A stretch of 64,000 bases of DNA from Anticarsia gemmatalis (lineage: Eukaryota; Arthropoda; Insecta; Lepidoptera; Erebidae). Positions 52,051 through 63,700 of the stretch are shown here, one piece after another. The notes under the pieces were generated by a model that saw only the letters and a program-made list of their open reading frames with translations, made no database searches and was not told the origin of the DNA. The stretch is from positions 7,936,001 through 8,000,000 of the forward strand of contig NC_134758.1 of the NCBI RefSeq assembly GCF_050436995.1, given 5' to 3'. Position 1 is the stretch's first letter. Every line of letters starts with the position of its first letter. A program made the position numbers and the translations under genes.

Positions 52051-53636
52051 ATGATCTCAGCGAGCCTCCCCGGCGAGGCGCTAGCCCAGCTGGGGCAGCT
52101 CGGGCAGCTGAGCCACCTGTATCCGCCGCCGCCACCGGCCGTCATGACGCCCGAGTTCCTGGCGCCCCCGCCGCGGCCCTACCCGCGGTATGCGCCGCGG
52201 CGGCCCCGGGACTCTATGCCGGCGCCCCCTGCACCCGCGATACCGCCATTCCCCTCGGTAGCTGGAGCGTACGCACCGTTCCTCCCACACCCGGCCTACC
52301 AGTCCTACATCTACCGGACGCGAGCGACTCCTCAAGCGCCGCCATCAAACTACCCCATACGTCCCCGAGCTTCCTCTGGGTTCGTGCCCCCGGCACCCGC
52401 ACCACACTCACCACCCGTGTCTGCGCCCGCGCCAGCTCCACCACCCAGAGAGGTAAGCCCCATTTTAAAAAACCCTTTTCTCAGTATAACAAGTTTCTGA
52501 AATATTTTAACCTTTTAACCTTAAGCTATGTAAAATAATTAGATTAAGAAACATTTTTGAGATACTGCAAAACACCTACCTAATAATTTATGAACTTGAT
52601 TCCAGGAACCGCCAACGTCTCCCGAAAGAGGTGCGCCAGCGCCGTACTTCTGCCGCGGCGCGTTGATCCGCCTGGAAGATGGCTCGCTACGGCGCGTCGA
52701 AGAGATGCGCACGGAAGACTTCGTGATGAGCGCCGACCGGAGCGGCGACCTCGCGCTCACGCAGTGCACCCTGCTGCGGCTCGAGGAGCGAGGCGACCGA
52801 CTCGCGCTCACGCTTACCTACGACAGGAATCGCTCCCAGGTACTACACATTCATCACTAATATGATTCCTACATTGAAGTCAAAAAGCATACATATACAC
52901 AAACTACTTGTTCGACATCCGCAATGGATTAAAGCTAAACAATTAAGTCCGAAAATAATATTTCCAAATCATACCTTTTGAGCTTACTGGTCCGATTTTT
53001 GTTTATATTCCTTCCCTTTTTTTATATTCCTCCCGATTCTACAATATAATCGTTGGACCACTCCATCAACGCGCTTTAAATAGACACGACAATGAACAAT
53101 ATTGAACAATAAGAACCGTTTATAGGCAGCAGGAAATCGGAAAATTTATTATAATGGTACATGGATGATACATTTTCCTCATATAGATTCATAGCAGTCC
53201 GTTACGATTAACTCTATCTTATTAGGCAGCACAAGAAGAAAGTCACGACCGCGACGGTCCAAGAACCTATCTCTAATAGCAAACAAAAATAGCTACATAT
53301 TCGTCTCAATGATTACAGGTGGAGCTAGAATCGACGGTAGAGCACCCGTTCTTCGTGTACGGAAGAGGATGGGCGTCGTGCAAGCCCGAGCGCACGATGG
53401 CGCAGTACGGGCTGCGCGTGCAGCGGCTGCAGGTGGGCGACGTGTGCGTGTCGCTGGTGCCGCGGAAGCAGGCGGGCGCGGGGTCGGGTGCGGGCGCGGC
53501 GCCCGCTCCGCTGCCCACGTCGGCGCCGCCGCAGACGCACCCCGAGAACCTGAGCGTGAAGGAGGACGCGCGCAAGCGGCGGTGGTCCGCCTCCGACGTG
53601 TGCGAAGACGACCGCCCGCCGCTCAAGAAACGTTGA
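52051..53636 (+). CDS. Atx-1: Ataxin-1 orthologue with AXH domain, join(52051..52452,52606..52839,53319..53636)
   Basis: From ATG 52051 the three exons give 317 residues. All junctions are GT-AG and phase 0. Exon 1 begins at acceptor 52043, so an upstream exon exists. It may be untranslated, because ATG lies 8 bases into the exon, or it may add residues through the open frame. Residues 1-147 are Pro/Ala-rich without a polyglutamine tract. Residues about 148-262 form the AXH domain: YFCRGALIRLEDG, RVEEMRTEDFVMSA, then exon 3 VEHPFFVYGRGWASCKPER and LQVGDVCVSLVPRK. Residues 296-303 are RKRRWSAS, matching the nuclear-localisation and 14-3-3/UHM-binding motif around human ATXN1 Ser776. The frame ends DRPPLKKR. 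Ataxin-1 is a nuclear transcriptional co-regulator whose AXH domain dimerises and binds Capicua. No domain other than AXH is visible. The exons are strongly GC-rich against AT-rich introns. Confidence 0.95.
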
Positions 53637-56600
53637 ACCGAAGTAAACTCTGTTATCGTGGCTCTGGAGGAGAACTGTCTCGATCGTGTTGTGATCGCCC
53701 TCGTCGCGGCTCGCTCCTCGTTTCTGACTTTAAATGTTTCCGTGCGCCGATTCGGCTGAATTCTACGAGTGGAACGGACTAGTGCTTTCGGGTGTCGACG
53801 TGTAGATAGATAAATTGATCAGCCCCAGTGAGTTCGGTCGCGTGTCGCGGCACATGCACTATGTTTTATGTTATGTTGCGCGGTTTCTGCAGCGATCGGC
53901 AGTCCATAATAGTACGCTTATGAAATTCTATTCGGGAACTCTAGGTGCTTTTTACTGTCGGGTGCTTCTGTACGCGTTCGTGTACGACGTTGTAAATATG
54001 TATGTAACTTAGGTCAAAGTTGAACGTTATGCTCCATGACTAACCTAATCTGTCACAAAGAGAAGGGATAACGATTAACGGTTCTTAATCCTCTATGGTG
54101 CACGAAATAATATATTACAATATACGGCATACAAAGTAAAACGCTTTAGACATTCTTACACGACAAACTTTAAACAATATTATTATTTAATAATCCACAA
54201 CCAATGGAGTAAAATAAACAAATTTTAAAATAATGAGCACAAAAATAACAATGTGTAAGTTTGTACCAGATCTTAAAGTAGGTTAGATATTGTGATAACC
54301 AATGAGATTTTAAACGCCAGTCTACGTGGACACGTGGCAATGCATATATAAAACAAAACAAAAGGTACAATGAATGTTAGATAGTAGGTAGTAGTAATGG
54401 GCTGACGTGTGCTTAAATCTCGACTGATTTCTTTCTATACGAGTATTGTAAATGATTATGTTTGTTTACGAATATGAAGCAGTCATGTGAGAGTCCCATA
54501 CTCCTCCGATGGTTGTGACTGCAGACATATCCATGACGATGTAATTGTCGTTAGTCGTGGTCCTGCGACACGGCGACACAGCGACAGTGCCCGCGTTGTC
54601 GCGTCGTCGCCTTGTCGCCGTGGCGCGGCCGGCAGTGCGCGAGGATCCTTCGCCGAACTGTGGTGGCTAACTCTTCTGACAAATAATTTGATCACGTCTA
54701 ATATAAATGTTGATAATTGATAGTTATATATTGTAAACATAAAATATATGTATAATGATCATGGTTATATAGATGTCATCTCTATTGCTTTTTGACGTCC
54801 ATGTGTGATACACATAAACTTTTCTATGAGAAGATGTATACATAATAAACACACAGTCTGTGATATTTTGTAGTTATTGGTCAGAGTAGGTATGAAGTAT
54901 TGCTTGAATAAAAGAAATATAATATGTTTTAGACTAATAAGTGCGTTATCGGTAAGAAAATGTATAGTTGTTGTATACTCAAAAATAAAACGCTGAAAAA
55001 CTAAAACTGTAAACAAATGAAAACAAGTAGCGTCTGTGATTGATATACATATATCGTTATTAAAATAACGACGAATGCATGGCCATATCAAAATCAAATT
55101 TATTTTATATAATTACTAAGTCAAATTGATTTTTGATTTGAAATTGAACTCCATTTTGTGTTTGCATAATTTAGTATATCTGTAACATGAACGTTTGTCA
55201 GACGTTAACAAGTCATGGATCTTGTATCGCACTGAGAACATCTGTGGCGACTCGATCCTGGTGTCGTCGCACTGATCACACTGATCACACGCAGACAGAC
55301 AAACATACAAACATACAAACACACATGACAGTATGACTGTATGACACGCGGCAGAGCAGTACTCGCCGGACGGTGACAAGGATACGGACAGTTAGATTTA
55401 CAAAGGGTTAGTTTCATTGTACCGCAAATGCTACGTGCTATTAATCAATATTGTGTTAAACGATTATCGACGACCATAGAATACGGACACCGCATCTACG
55501 ACAGATGGTGTTGTACAAAAGTTAATAATTTGTTGTATAATGTATGTAATTCTAGTTTTATCGTCTTTATATTAATATTTGTAATTGTAATGAAAGATCT
55601 CATTTTATTAATCGGTATTTTCTAACAAGGCGCTTTCATTAGATCATGACTAAGCCTACCTCACAAACTATAAGACTAGTGTCTCGCGGCGGCGACGCCC
55701 GCGCCGCGTGCGCCGGTGACGTCACGCGCGACCCGGTCGCAATCAAGTCTAAACAAGATCTCAATTTGATGAAAATAAACTTTTGAAAAGACTGGGACGC
55801 TTTACTGAATGTTGTGGGATAGTAGTTTCTTTGAAGATATTACTTAAATTATGAGATAGGAGCATTTATTTGTGGCGCGAGCTCGTTCCGTCGTGTAACT
55901 ATCAAGCTCCGCTATCAACGCTGGACAATCATTTAGTACAAAATTTGTTACAAAAAGTATTATTTCCCAAAATCCAAATTCAGAAAGTATTAATTTAATT
56001 TCAAAAAGGTGCTATATTATTTTTGTGGACGTAATTCAGGCACAATCATGATTATAATATTATAGAGAAAATTTTGTTAAGGAACACTTTGTTGTAATAT
56101 TTGCCAATCGTTTATATGATAAAGGCACAATCGATGTTCTTCCGCGCCTCCTATAGTAGATTTAGTGAGTCAATTATACGTTAAATATCGTTACGTGTAG
56201 GTACATATTCAGTCAGCACTTGTTACTTCATTATTATATGATACGTTATAAGTAACATCTTAAATATGTGCATCGGTGTTTGTTGTAAAATGTATTCATT
56301 AGACAATATGCAACACGAGTTTGCGATACGTTTGATTCCGTCAATATTCCTTATACGTAAACTAGAGGCTGACGTTCATCAAACAAATGATTGTTTACTG
56401 CGCTAGCGAGTACAACACAACTGAACATATTCCACTAACAAGGCTTCCATTGATATGTTGTTTAGTCACTTGCTAAATACATTTATCCAATTTAAACTAG
56501 GTACGTGATCAATCGACAACAGTCTAACAAACAAGAATCGTTACCTCTCAAACTATAAACAAAGTACCTAAACAAAGACTGAGATCAGTTAACTTATTAC

Positions 56601-57431
56601 TGAACCAGTAGACAATCATTAGTTTGATGTGCCAATTTCTTCCGTTTACAAACTTTTATAAATATCTAAATGTCACTTAATATTTCTTTCAAAACTATTT
56701 ACTATGATTGTTTAATTTGGTGCGAGACTTTTCTCTAAATGTGATTGAACGATAAATAGGTGTTACAAATATAGTGACAATAGATATAATGTATGAGAGA
56801 TTCATGTTACGTTAAAGATGCCATCTCCCGGCAAGGCCAGTAGACGGTATGTAGACATTAATGTTAGACAGTGCTCCTCACTAACTGACACACAATGATT
56901 GTGCCATCCTTAACAGATTTTCAATATTTTAGTATTCCAGATTATAAATAATGACTAAGAAGACAAAATGATTCACCGTAACATATACAATATGTTTAAC
57001 TGAACACATTATTATATTGGGAACATAGTTATATCCGTGGATATTCCAGAACCAAATTGTACCAACATGTACACTTTCCATTGTAATAGCGTACACTAGA
57101 TAACAGGAAATGTTGTGTCATTTAAATTAATAGATAAATAACTATAAAAATTGTTATTATATGACAGATATCGCAAAAATATATATGTATATTTTATTGT
57201 ATAGCGGAATGACTACTATTCAGATTTATTGTAAATGGAAAATGTTATAGATCGAAATATGTTAAATAAGTTAACTGTTTGTAAAAAGAAGAGAAAATAT
57301 GTATAATTGAATATTTGCTATATGTTTGTTTTATTTTACTCGCCTCTACATCTCGTTGATACAATTAACCATCGATTACAAGTCAATGCTGCGGTACTTT
57401 TCACCGTCTACTAAAAATTCATACACAACTA
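53637..57431. other. Ataxin-1 3' region and intergenic DNA
   Basis: The sequence following TGA 53636 should hold the 3' untranslated region. Candidate AATAAA signals lie at 54213-54218 and 54907-54912, and I cannot choose between them. GC-rich patches occur at about 54560-54650 and 55680-55740. No other gene is supported. Confidence 0.5.
55717..55724. promoter_or_regulatory. Perfect CRE octamer TGACGTCA in a GC island
   Basis: It lies in CGGTGACGTCACGCGC at the right end of the CpG-rich patch at 55680-55740, and shares the 12-mer GTGACGTCACGC with 34379-34390. Confidence 0.35.
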
Positions 57432-57650
57432 CATAGCCCAGCTGGGACAACTAAACCGGCACGACCAGTGGGAGCTCAGGCGCAGGATCGACAGCTTTAC
57501 GTACACTCCGAGGCATGGATATCTACAACTTCAACTTATAACCCCGGGCAATGTCTGAGAAATTCTGAACTCAAAAACTCTGAAAAATCTTACTTGGCCG
57601 ACCTAGGGTTCGACCCATAAAAAAAACCATTATACCCAAGGGGTGAACAA
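57432..57650. repeat. Interspersed repeat fragment, lepidopteran retroelement-like
   Basis: The stretch runs from TAGCCCAGCTGGGACAAC through GGAGCTCAGGCGCAGGATCG and ACTCCGAGGCATGG to GGCCGACCTAGGGTTCGACC. It is much more GC-rich and different in style from its flanks. It resembles a common lepidopteran interspersed repeat carrying a tRNA-like B box (GGTTCGACC). The assignment is by appearance only. Confidence 0.5.
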
Positions 57651-59099
57651 AATACTCCCAAATTACGCCATTTACAGGTTAGGTTCCATGTAATAGGGAG
57701 CTTATTGCAATATACCGGCACGTTGAAAACTCATGCCTATTATTTCGAACATTTTATACATAGATAAGACGAACTCTTTGCTCGACCTGGTAATCGAGTT
57801 CTGAACCTCGAGATCAACTGTCGCATACATGCGAATGCTGAACTTATGATTAAAAATAGTTTTATGACAAACGATTTGTAAGTACATACATATCATACAA
57901 GTAGAAATATTCCTTGTATATAAACTTGTTTAACTTTACCGCGAACGTGTTGTTTGGCGTGCTACATACGACTGTGGCATCTTTACTTTGTCATGTTAAC
58001 GTAAATAACTGAAAAATATAGGTATTTTCATCGATATTCGTATTTGGTAAATGTATAATACAGGGTGTAACAGACAGGCTACCGAAAACGAAAAAAAAAT
58101 GATTCTAGACATGATTCTGGTGCTTATGGCGTTGAAAATTTTCATCGCTTTTTTCATGATTTTTCCGATTTTTTATGCGTTTTTTTTATTTTTTTTCGGT
58201 ATTATTTCGTTAATACTACACAGTGCAACATGAATATGAGAAAAAATCCGTCATATTACTGTTTTTCACAAAAAACAGCAATGGATTAAAACAACGTATA
58301 AATTCGCTATCAGCTGTCCGCGGCCAACGACACCGCGCCGGCGGCGGCCGGCCGCGACGGTCGACGTACCTACGCGCGCCACACAGACACGATTACGCAC
58401 ACAGCTGTCAGCCTCACTCTCACTAGTATGCAGCGTTACTTAGTATTTGTTCTTCTATGTTAAAAATGAAAATGACATAATTATCCCGCTCTCCGATAAA
58501 AGGTACATTAATAAGATTTAAAATGTGTGATATCTTATTATTATTACACGTACAAATACATACAGAACGACAAAAAATCCTATTGATATTCTTTAGCGCT
58601 ATAAAAATCTCTAATAAACAATTTAACAAGTATTGTCGCTTTGTTCTATTTGTTCTTGCAAACTTATTATTCTATTCGATATTTACACGCTCATTCATAC
58701 AAGCGCGGTGCGACTCGAAAAGTAGATGGCCGTAGTGACGCGTGACGCCGCGACCGCGCGTGGATGTTACATAGATGGGATGCGACAAAATGAATGCTAA
58801 GTAATTCTCCGGGGATAATGAATTATGATAAGTTAGTTTCTCTGATAAGAATATTAATGGATATTGATTGTTATCATTGTTATGTACCTACATTTTTTAT
58901 GGTTTAATTAAATAAACGTTTCGTGTTTATTTTATTTACTTTAATCTGATTTTATTTTATTAAATATCAAAGTAGGTATTTAAACTTACATCAATAATGT
59001 TTTTAATGTTATTCGGTATTTGAATAAAACTACAATGCAACGAGTAACAACTGTGACAAGTAAAAATAGTACCTAATGCCACATCAATATTTTATTCAA

Positions 59100-59440
59100 T
59101 CTAATCTCTCGCTGGGATCCTAACTCGTCGCTCGTCACCAAATCGGCGGCGCGCGCACGGACGGCGCGGAGGGAGCGGGTGGCGCGGGCGAGGGGCGGCG
59201 CGAGTGAGCGGAGAGGCGCCCGCGCCGGCGGCTCTCTTTGATAGTTCGAGCAATTCGCTCGCGGAAGACGGAAGTTCTTCACCGGTGTCGTTCGTTATGT
59301 CCTATTCGTCGTGTCGTGTGTGAACTGTTGTTTATTATTACTTGTTATTGTTTCGGTTTTGAGTTGTTAGTGTTTTTATTGTTATTATTTTTGTTGTTAT
59401 TGTTTTCGAAGTGCAGTTGTGTTCGTAAATAGGAAGAAAT
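59100..59440 (+). promoter_or_regulatory. Candidate promoter and leader of a + strand transcript
   Basis: A CpG-rich block at 59135-59230 passes into T-rich, mostly stop-poor leader-like sequence. A candidate start codon follows at 59456. A short upstream frame ATG TTG ATG..TGG TGA (59440-59463) overlaps that start and could dampen its use. No TATA box is seen. Confidence 0.3.
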
Positions 59441-59455
59441 GTTGATGTGCTATGT

Positions 59456-59543
59456 ATGGTGAAGCACGTGGAAGTGCACGGCGTGCTCTGCACCTGTACG
59501 TCCGGATCCAAAGGTACCTACTCAAACTCTCGCCATACACCAG
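59456..59543 (+). CDS. Candidate first coding exon of an unidentified gene
   Basis: From ATG 59456 the frame reads MVKHVEVHGVLCTCTSGSK and is denser in GC than its flanks. Two donors are possible: AAAG|GTACCT at 59513 and the better ACCAG|GTAATT at 59543. Without splicing the frame stops after about 40 codons. I do not recognise the peptide and find no matching downstream exon in the window. If real, the transcript would run rightwards through CIAPIN1 (opposite strand) and beyond. It may also be chance. Confidence 0.25.
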
Positions 59544-59879
59544 GTAATTGCGTGTTGATAGACATTGATAACAATTCGTTTTAGCACTTTCTTATTATTG
59601 GTTACATTTTGCTATTATTGTTTGATTTCACGTAAGCCAAGTAGGTATCTACCTACTTACAATTTTACTATGAGCTATTGTAACATACGAGCGTACTTAC
59701 GATACCTACCATAAACGATACATGAGATTGTTATCTAATAATACATACTAGTGAGCGCATAGACGTGGTGGTACGCGTACGTACCGCTGATTGTTGGCAG
59801 CTCCTCGCATGATCAATTATTGTATCAACCACATTGTAAAACTTTTGGCGATTGAAAAGAGTGGCCGTGAGTTTCTCGC

Positions 59880-59998
59880 TAGCTCTTCTCATAAGGCTCT
59901 ACCCCCTTTCCGAGCTAGAGGTAGATTCAGTAATTGTAACGACTATCGTAAGTGTCAACATTTGATCTAAATTAATAAATGATTTGATTTTGATTTTG
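59880..59998 (+). repeat. LINE-like 3' tail
   Basis: The stretch holds CAGTAATTGTAACGACTATC and GTAAGTGTCAACATTTGATC, then an end of repeated GATTTTGATTTTGAT. This terminal pattern is common for lepidopteran non-LTR retroelement 3' ends. It is a short, 5'-truncated remnant without coding. Confidence 0.55.
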
Positions 59999-60267
59999 AT
60001 ACCTACGACGCGTCGCGACATGTCGTCGCTCAACGCGCCGCCGCCGCCAGAAATCTCGTAGGCATGCGCGGAGATATATCGCGTTGTTCAATATACATTG
60101 AATGCTCAAAAATGACTAACTCGGGAACCAATCATTTCCGAGAAAAATGGTTGAAGTAAATTTCGCGCATTTAGTGTCACAAAATTAACACTGAAGTTTT
60201 CGGTTAACCGTCGTTTACACCCTGTATAACATACGTCACATTTGTTTAATTAAAGTTCACCGGTCGA

Positions 60268-60490
60268 TAAACGATTTGTGACTCAAGCCACGCTTGGCAC
60301 GGTCATTCCATAGATGGGTGACCGCATAGGGGTATTTCAACTGGGCGTCTTCGTGCTTCGTACGGCACGTAAAAATTGGTCCAGGTGGTTGTCTATTAAG
60401 ATAACAGTTGTAAAACCACGTCAATGGCTTCCGAGTGGCTTGAAACTTGACACTAGGTTGACCTCAAACCATACAACAAGAAAGATTAAA
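60268..60490 (+). repeat. 5S-rRNA-like SINE
   Basis: The head CCACGCTTGGCACGGTCATT .. ATAGATGGGTGACCGCAT resembles 5S rRNA around TGGATGGGTGACCGC. A body with GTGCTTCGTACGGCACGTAA, TTGGTCCAGG and GTTGTAAAACCACG follows. It is a different subfamily from the SINE at 50160-50515. It lies between the candidate 59-kb promoter and the CIAPIN1 3' end. Confidence 0.7.
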
Positions 60491-60625
60491 TAATGTATAG
60501 GTAAGGTTACCATGACAATGCCACAATTGACCGTAATTATATTTTCTCAACTACAAACTACACTACCAAACTACCAACAATAAAGATACTTCAATAAAAT
60601 AAAATAACATACATAACTTACAATT

Positions 60626-60631
60626 TTTATT
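60626..60631 (-). terminator. CIAPIN1 polyadenylation signal
   Basis: TTTATT on the + strand is AATAAA on the gene strand, about 95 bases after the CIAPIN1 stop. No nearer hexamer in a comparable context was noted. Confidence 0.5.
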
Positions 60632-60722
60632 GAAAGCAAAGATCACAACGTGGAACTAATACTTAGTTACCTGAGAGCGCTACATATCTAAATATAATAT
60701 ATAATAATAATAAAGTAGTTTT

Positions 60723-63700
60723 TCATATATCTGACTTGAGTTCGAGCTTCACTTTCTCACCGGGCTTGAATGCTGGCATGCCGAGGTAAGGACATGTGGC
60801 GCAGCGGAATGCGTCTCCCAGATAACACTGAAAATAAAAAAAAATCTCTTAACATACATCACCCATGTTATATCGGAAAGTGTAGGCTGTGTAAGAACGA
60901 AATACGTCCTCCTTTCGCCTATACATGACTGCCTCCGTGGTGCAGTGATCGGGAGTAGTCGGGAGGTCGTAGGATCGATTCGCACACGGAACAATTTATT
61001 TGTGCGGTCCACAAATAGTTGTCTAAGGTCTGGTTATACTTTGTGTCCGTAGTTTGAATGTTTGTAAAGATCCCCGCGATACAAGAGCAATTCTTAATGC
61101 GGGAGTTGTCTGTTATAGAAAAAAATGTATGTTTCAGTTATAATAACCAAGCCTATTGCCATATACCAGACAACACGTTGTAAAAGACCAAAAGCACTTT
61201 GCACGAGCCAAGAACTGAACCTGAGATCTCGTGAGCATATACGAACGCGCGAACCACAGAGGCAGTCGGAGTAACTGGACGGGTAAGGGAGGATTATTAA
61301 TTCACATGTAACAAAAGTTATTATTACATCAAATAGTCAGTCGAATGTCGATCGTAATCAAAGAGCCTCGAAGGCGACATTGGTTGCTTTTTTAATGTCA
61401 TAAAAGCAATTATTTCGGCGCGGAAGTTCATTTCAAAGAGGCGGAAACACTACTCAATGTAAATAACGTCAACCAAAACGAAAAATGACCATAACGTATG
61501 TAGTAAGTTTATTGCATTGAATCTCGATCAATCCGTATCCCTACTATATTTCGCCAACTCAGTATAGACCTTTCTTTGCCAGGTTCGTGGTGTTCGTGGC
61601 GGAGATAAACCAAATTCAGAATTTACTACATCAGTGAATCTCAGAGTTATGAAACGGACAGTGGCAGAGTGGCCTGTTTGATTCAACTTCGTTATTTTGA
61701 AAGCACACCCGATTAATAATTATAATTATCTAGAATAAATCGAATTGTATTTGCCAAGGCTATCTACTAAGTTGTCGGACTATAGTCACATGACTCAGAA
61801 AAGGATCTATATTTATTATTTAAAGGAAATCGTGAGTAATTAAGCAAAATAAAATAATTGCAAGTACTCACGCTGCCACAGGATGATTTCGGTGTTTCCT
61901 TAGTCTCGCCTCGCAGTTCTTCCGCTAGGCCGCATGAGCAATCTGCACAAGCTTTTCTTTTACCGGTCGTTGCACACACTGCAAATTAAAAATAATGCTC
62001 ATGAGTTTTGCGAACTACCATCTTAAATATGGTCGTAAATTCGTTGTACATTTTTTTAAAACAAAAATACTGCTGCACATTTCCACGCATGTTAAGAATA
62101 TCTCATTAAATTCTCATATCAGCAATTATCTGCACTTGATTATTTCCGATCTATCATAGTGTGGCACATAACAGTGACACTCAAAAAATATTTTTTGTAT
62201 GAGATTAAACAGAAATTAATACAGCTATAACATTGAAAATCATAAGGGCAGTAATAAATATTGTGTTGGTTATGTTCTATCCAAAACTCGTACATAATCC
62301 TGTCAAAATATAATCCTAGTTATGCAAGGGAGATCGGGCAGCACGCCATAACATTCACATTCATGATTATCTCACGTAAAAAGTGTTTACAAGTAAAAAT
62401 AGACCTGTTCTACAAACAGTGAAATCATTGACCTTTGTGAATGAACAACGTCATTGGACCGACTCGCAACACAAAACCTCAACCTAATCGCTCCACCGGA
62501 TTCGGAACACGAAACCTCAACCTCGATGTTGTTATTCTATTATCAAGATAACGACTACACGGTATGTGGACAGCATTGAGTGATAAGATTCCCTTATCGT
62601 TCACATTATTGTATTATTAAATTGAAAATTACGAATATTATTTCAATTGTTACGAAGCAAATAGCTGTGTAGTTTCCCGAATTTAATTAATTTCTAAATT
62701 GTTACTTTCTTAAAGAAAACAAAAATCATCCAATAATGCCAATTTTCACAATTATTTAAAATCTATAACATCATCCACAGACTAATTTCAAACAAAATAA
62801 AGTAATTCTCTTCCTTTCATGCCTAGAACTAACTAATATTCTATTGCTACTCATCTTATTCAAATTAACTACCAGATAGTCATTTATTTATGGGGACAGA
62901 TATTGTCAATATAATTCGATCCCCACATATAACAACCACAAAAAATTATAAACATCATGAATCATACCCCTTAAAGATTGCTGGTCTGGTTTCTTCAAGT
63001 CATTTTCATCAAGGAGCTGATCATCATCTATAATGTCATCATCATTGCCTCCTGCCCATGCCTCCTCAACCGTATCACTTAGTTTCCACACCGTAGGCTT
63101 ACTGTTCAACTTCAGTGATGCTTTTGACCCCACCTGAAAATATTATAGGTAATCTATACTAATATTATAAAGAGTAAAGATAAGTGTTTGTGATGAATAG
63201 GCTCAGAGAGTGTTGGACCGATTTTAAAATTTATTTTACCACTTTAATGCTATGGTGCTGTTAAATTAAGACACCTTTAATTGCAATAAACAAAAAAAGT
63301 ACTATCCATGCAAAACCAGGATGAGCCACTCATATTATAATATTAATAGTTATAATAACATAATAAAAACTGTTTTTATATAAATAAGAAACAGTTATTC
63401 TTTGCTTGATTTAACACATGTGTTTTAATTATTTTAAAGCATTCTTTTAATATTTACCGATGTATAAACAGAATGTGTTATGTAAAGATGACACAACACA
63501 ATTAGTCATAGCTTTTGTACATTCATTTTATTTCACCAACATGCTTAGCATACATGTCCATGCAAATATTTTAAAATAATGAACTACACATTATTTAATA
63601 AAAAAATACCCATACTTTTATACTGCTTTTGGCTTTTTCAATTTTACCAATAAGTAGGTTTAATAAAAGGATCATAAAACATAATATTAACAGGTCTCAT

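Larger units (their letters stand above)
58061..60224. mobile_element. Pair of inverted transposon-like ends, 2.16 kb apart
   Basis: The left end CAGGGTGTAACAGACAGGCT, followed by ACCGAAAAC, matches the reverse complement of the right end, CAGGGTGTAAACGACGGTTA followed by ACCGAAAAC. Both abut TA. This could be one 2164-base DNA element, or two separate solo ends of one family. The interior holds GC-rich patches at 58310-58400 and 59100-59230, a LINE-like tail and a possible first exon. That content is unusual for a MITE, so I prefer the second reading slightly. Confidence 0.4.

Noticed and set aside
52081..53626. Long - strand and alternative + strand frames over the ataxin-1 exons
   Set aside because: They are shadows of the GC-rich coding exons. 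The AXH domain fixes the true strand and frame.
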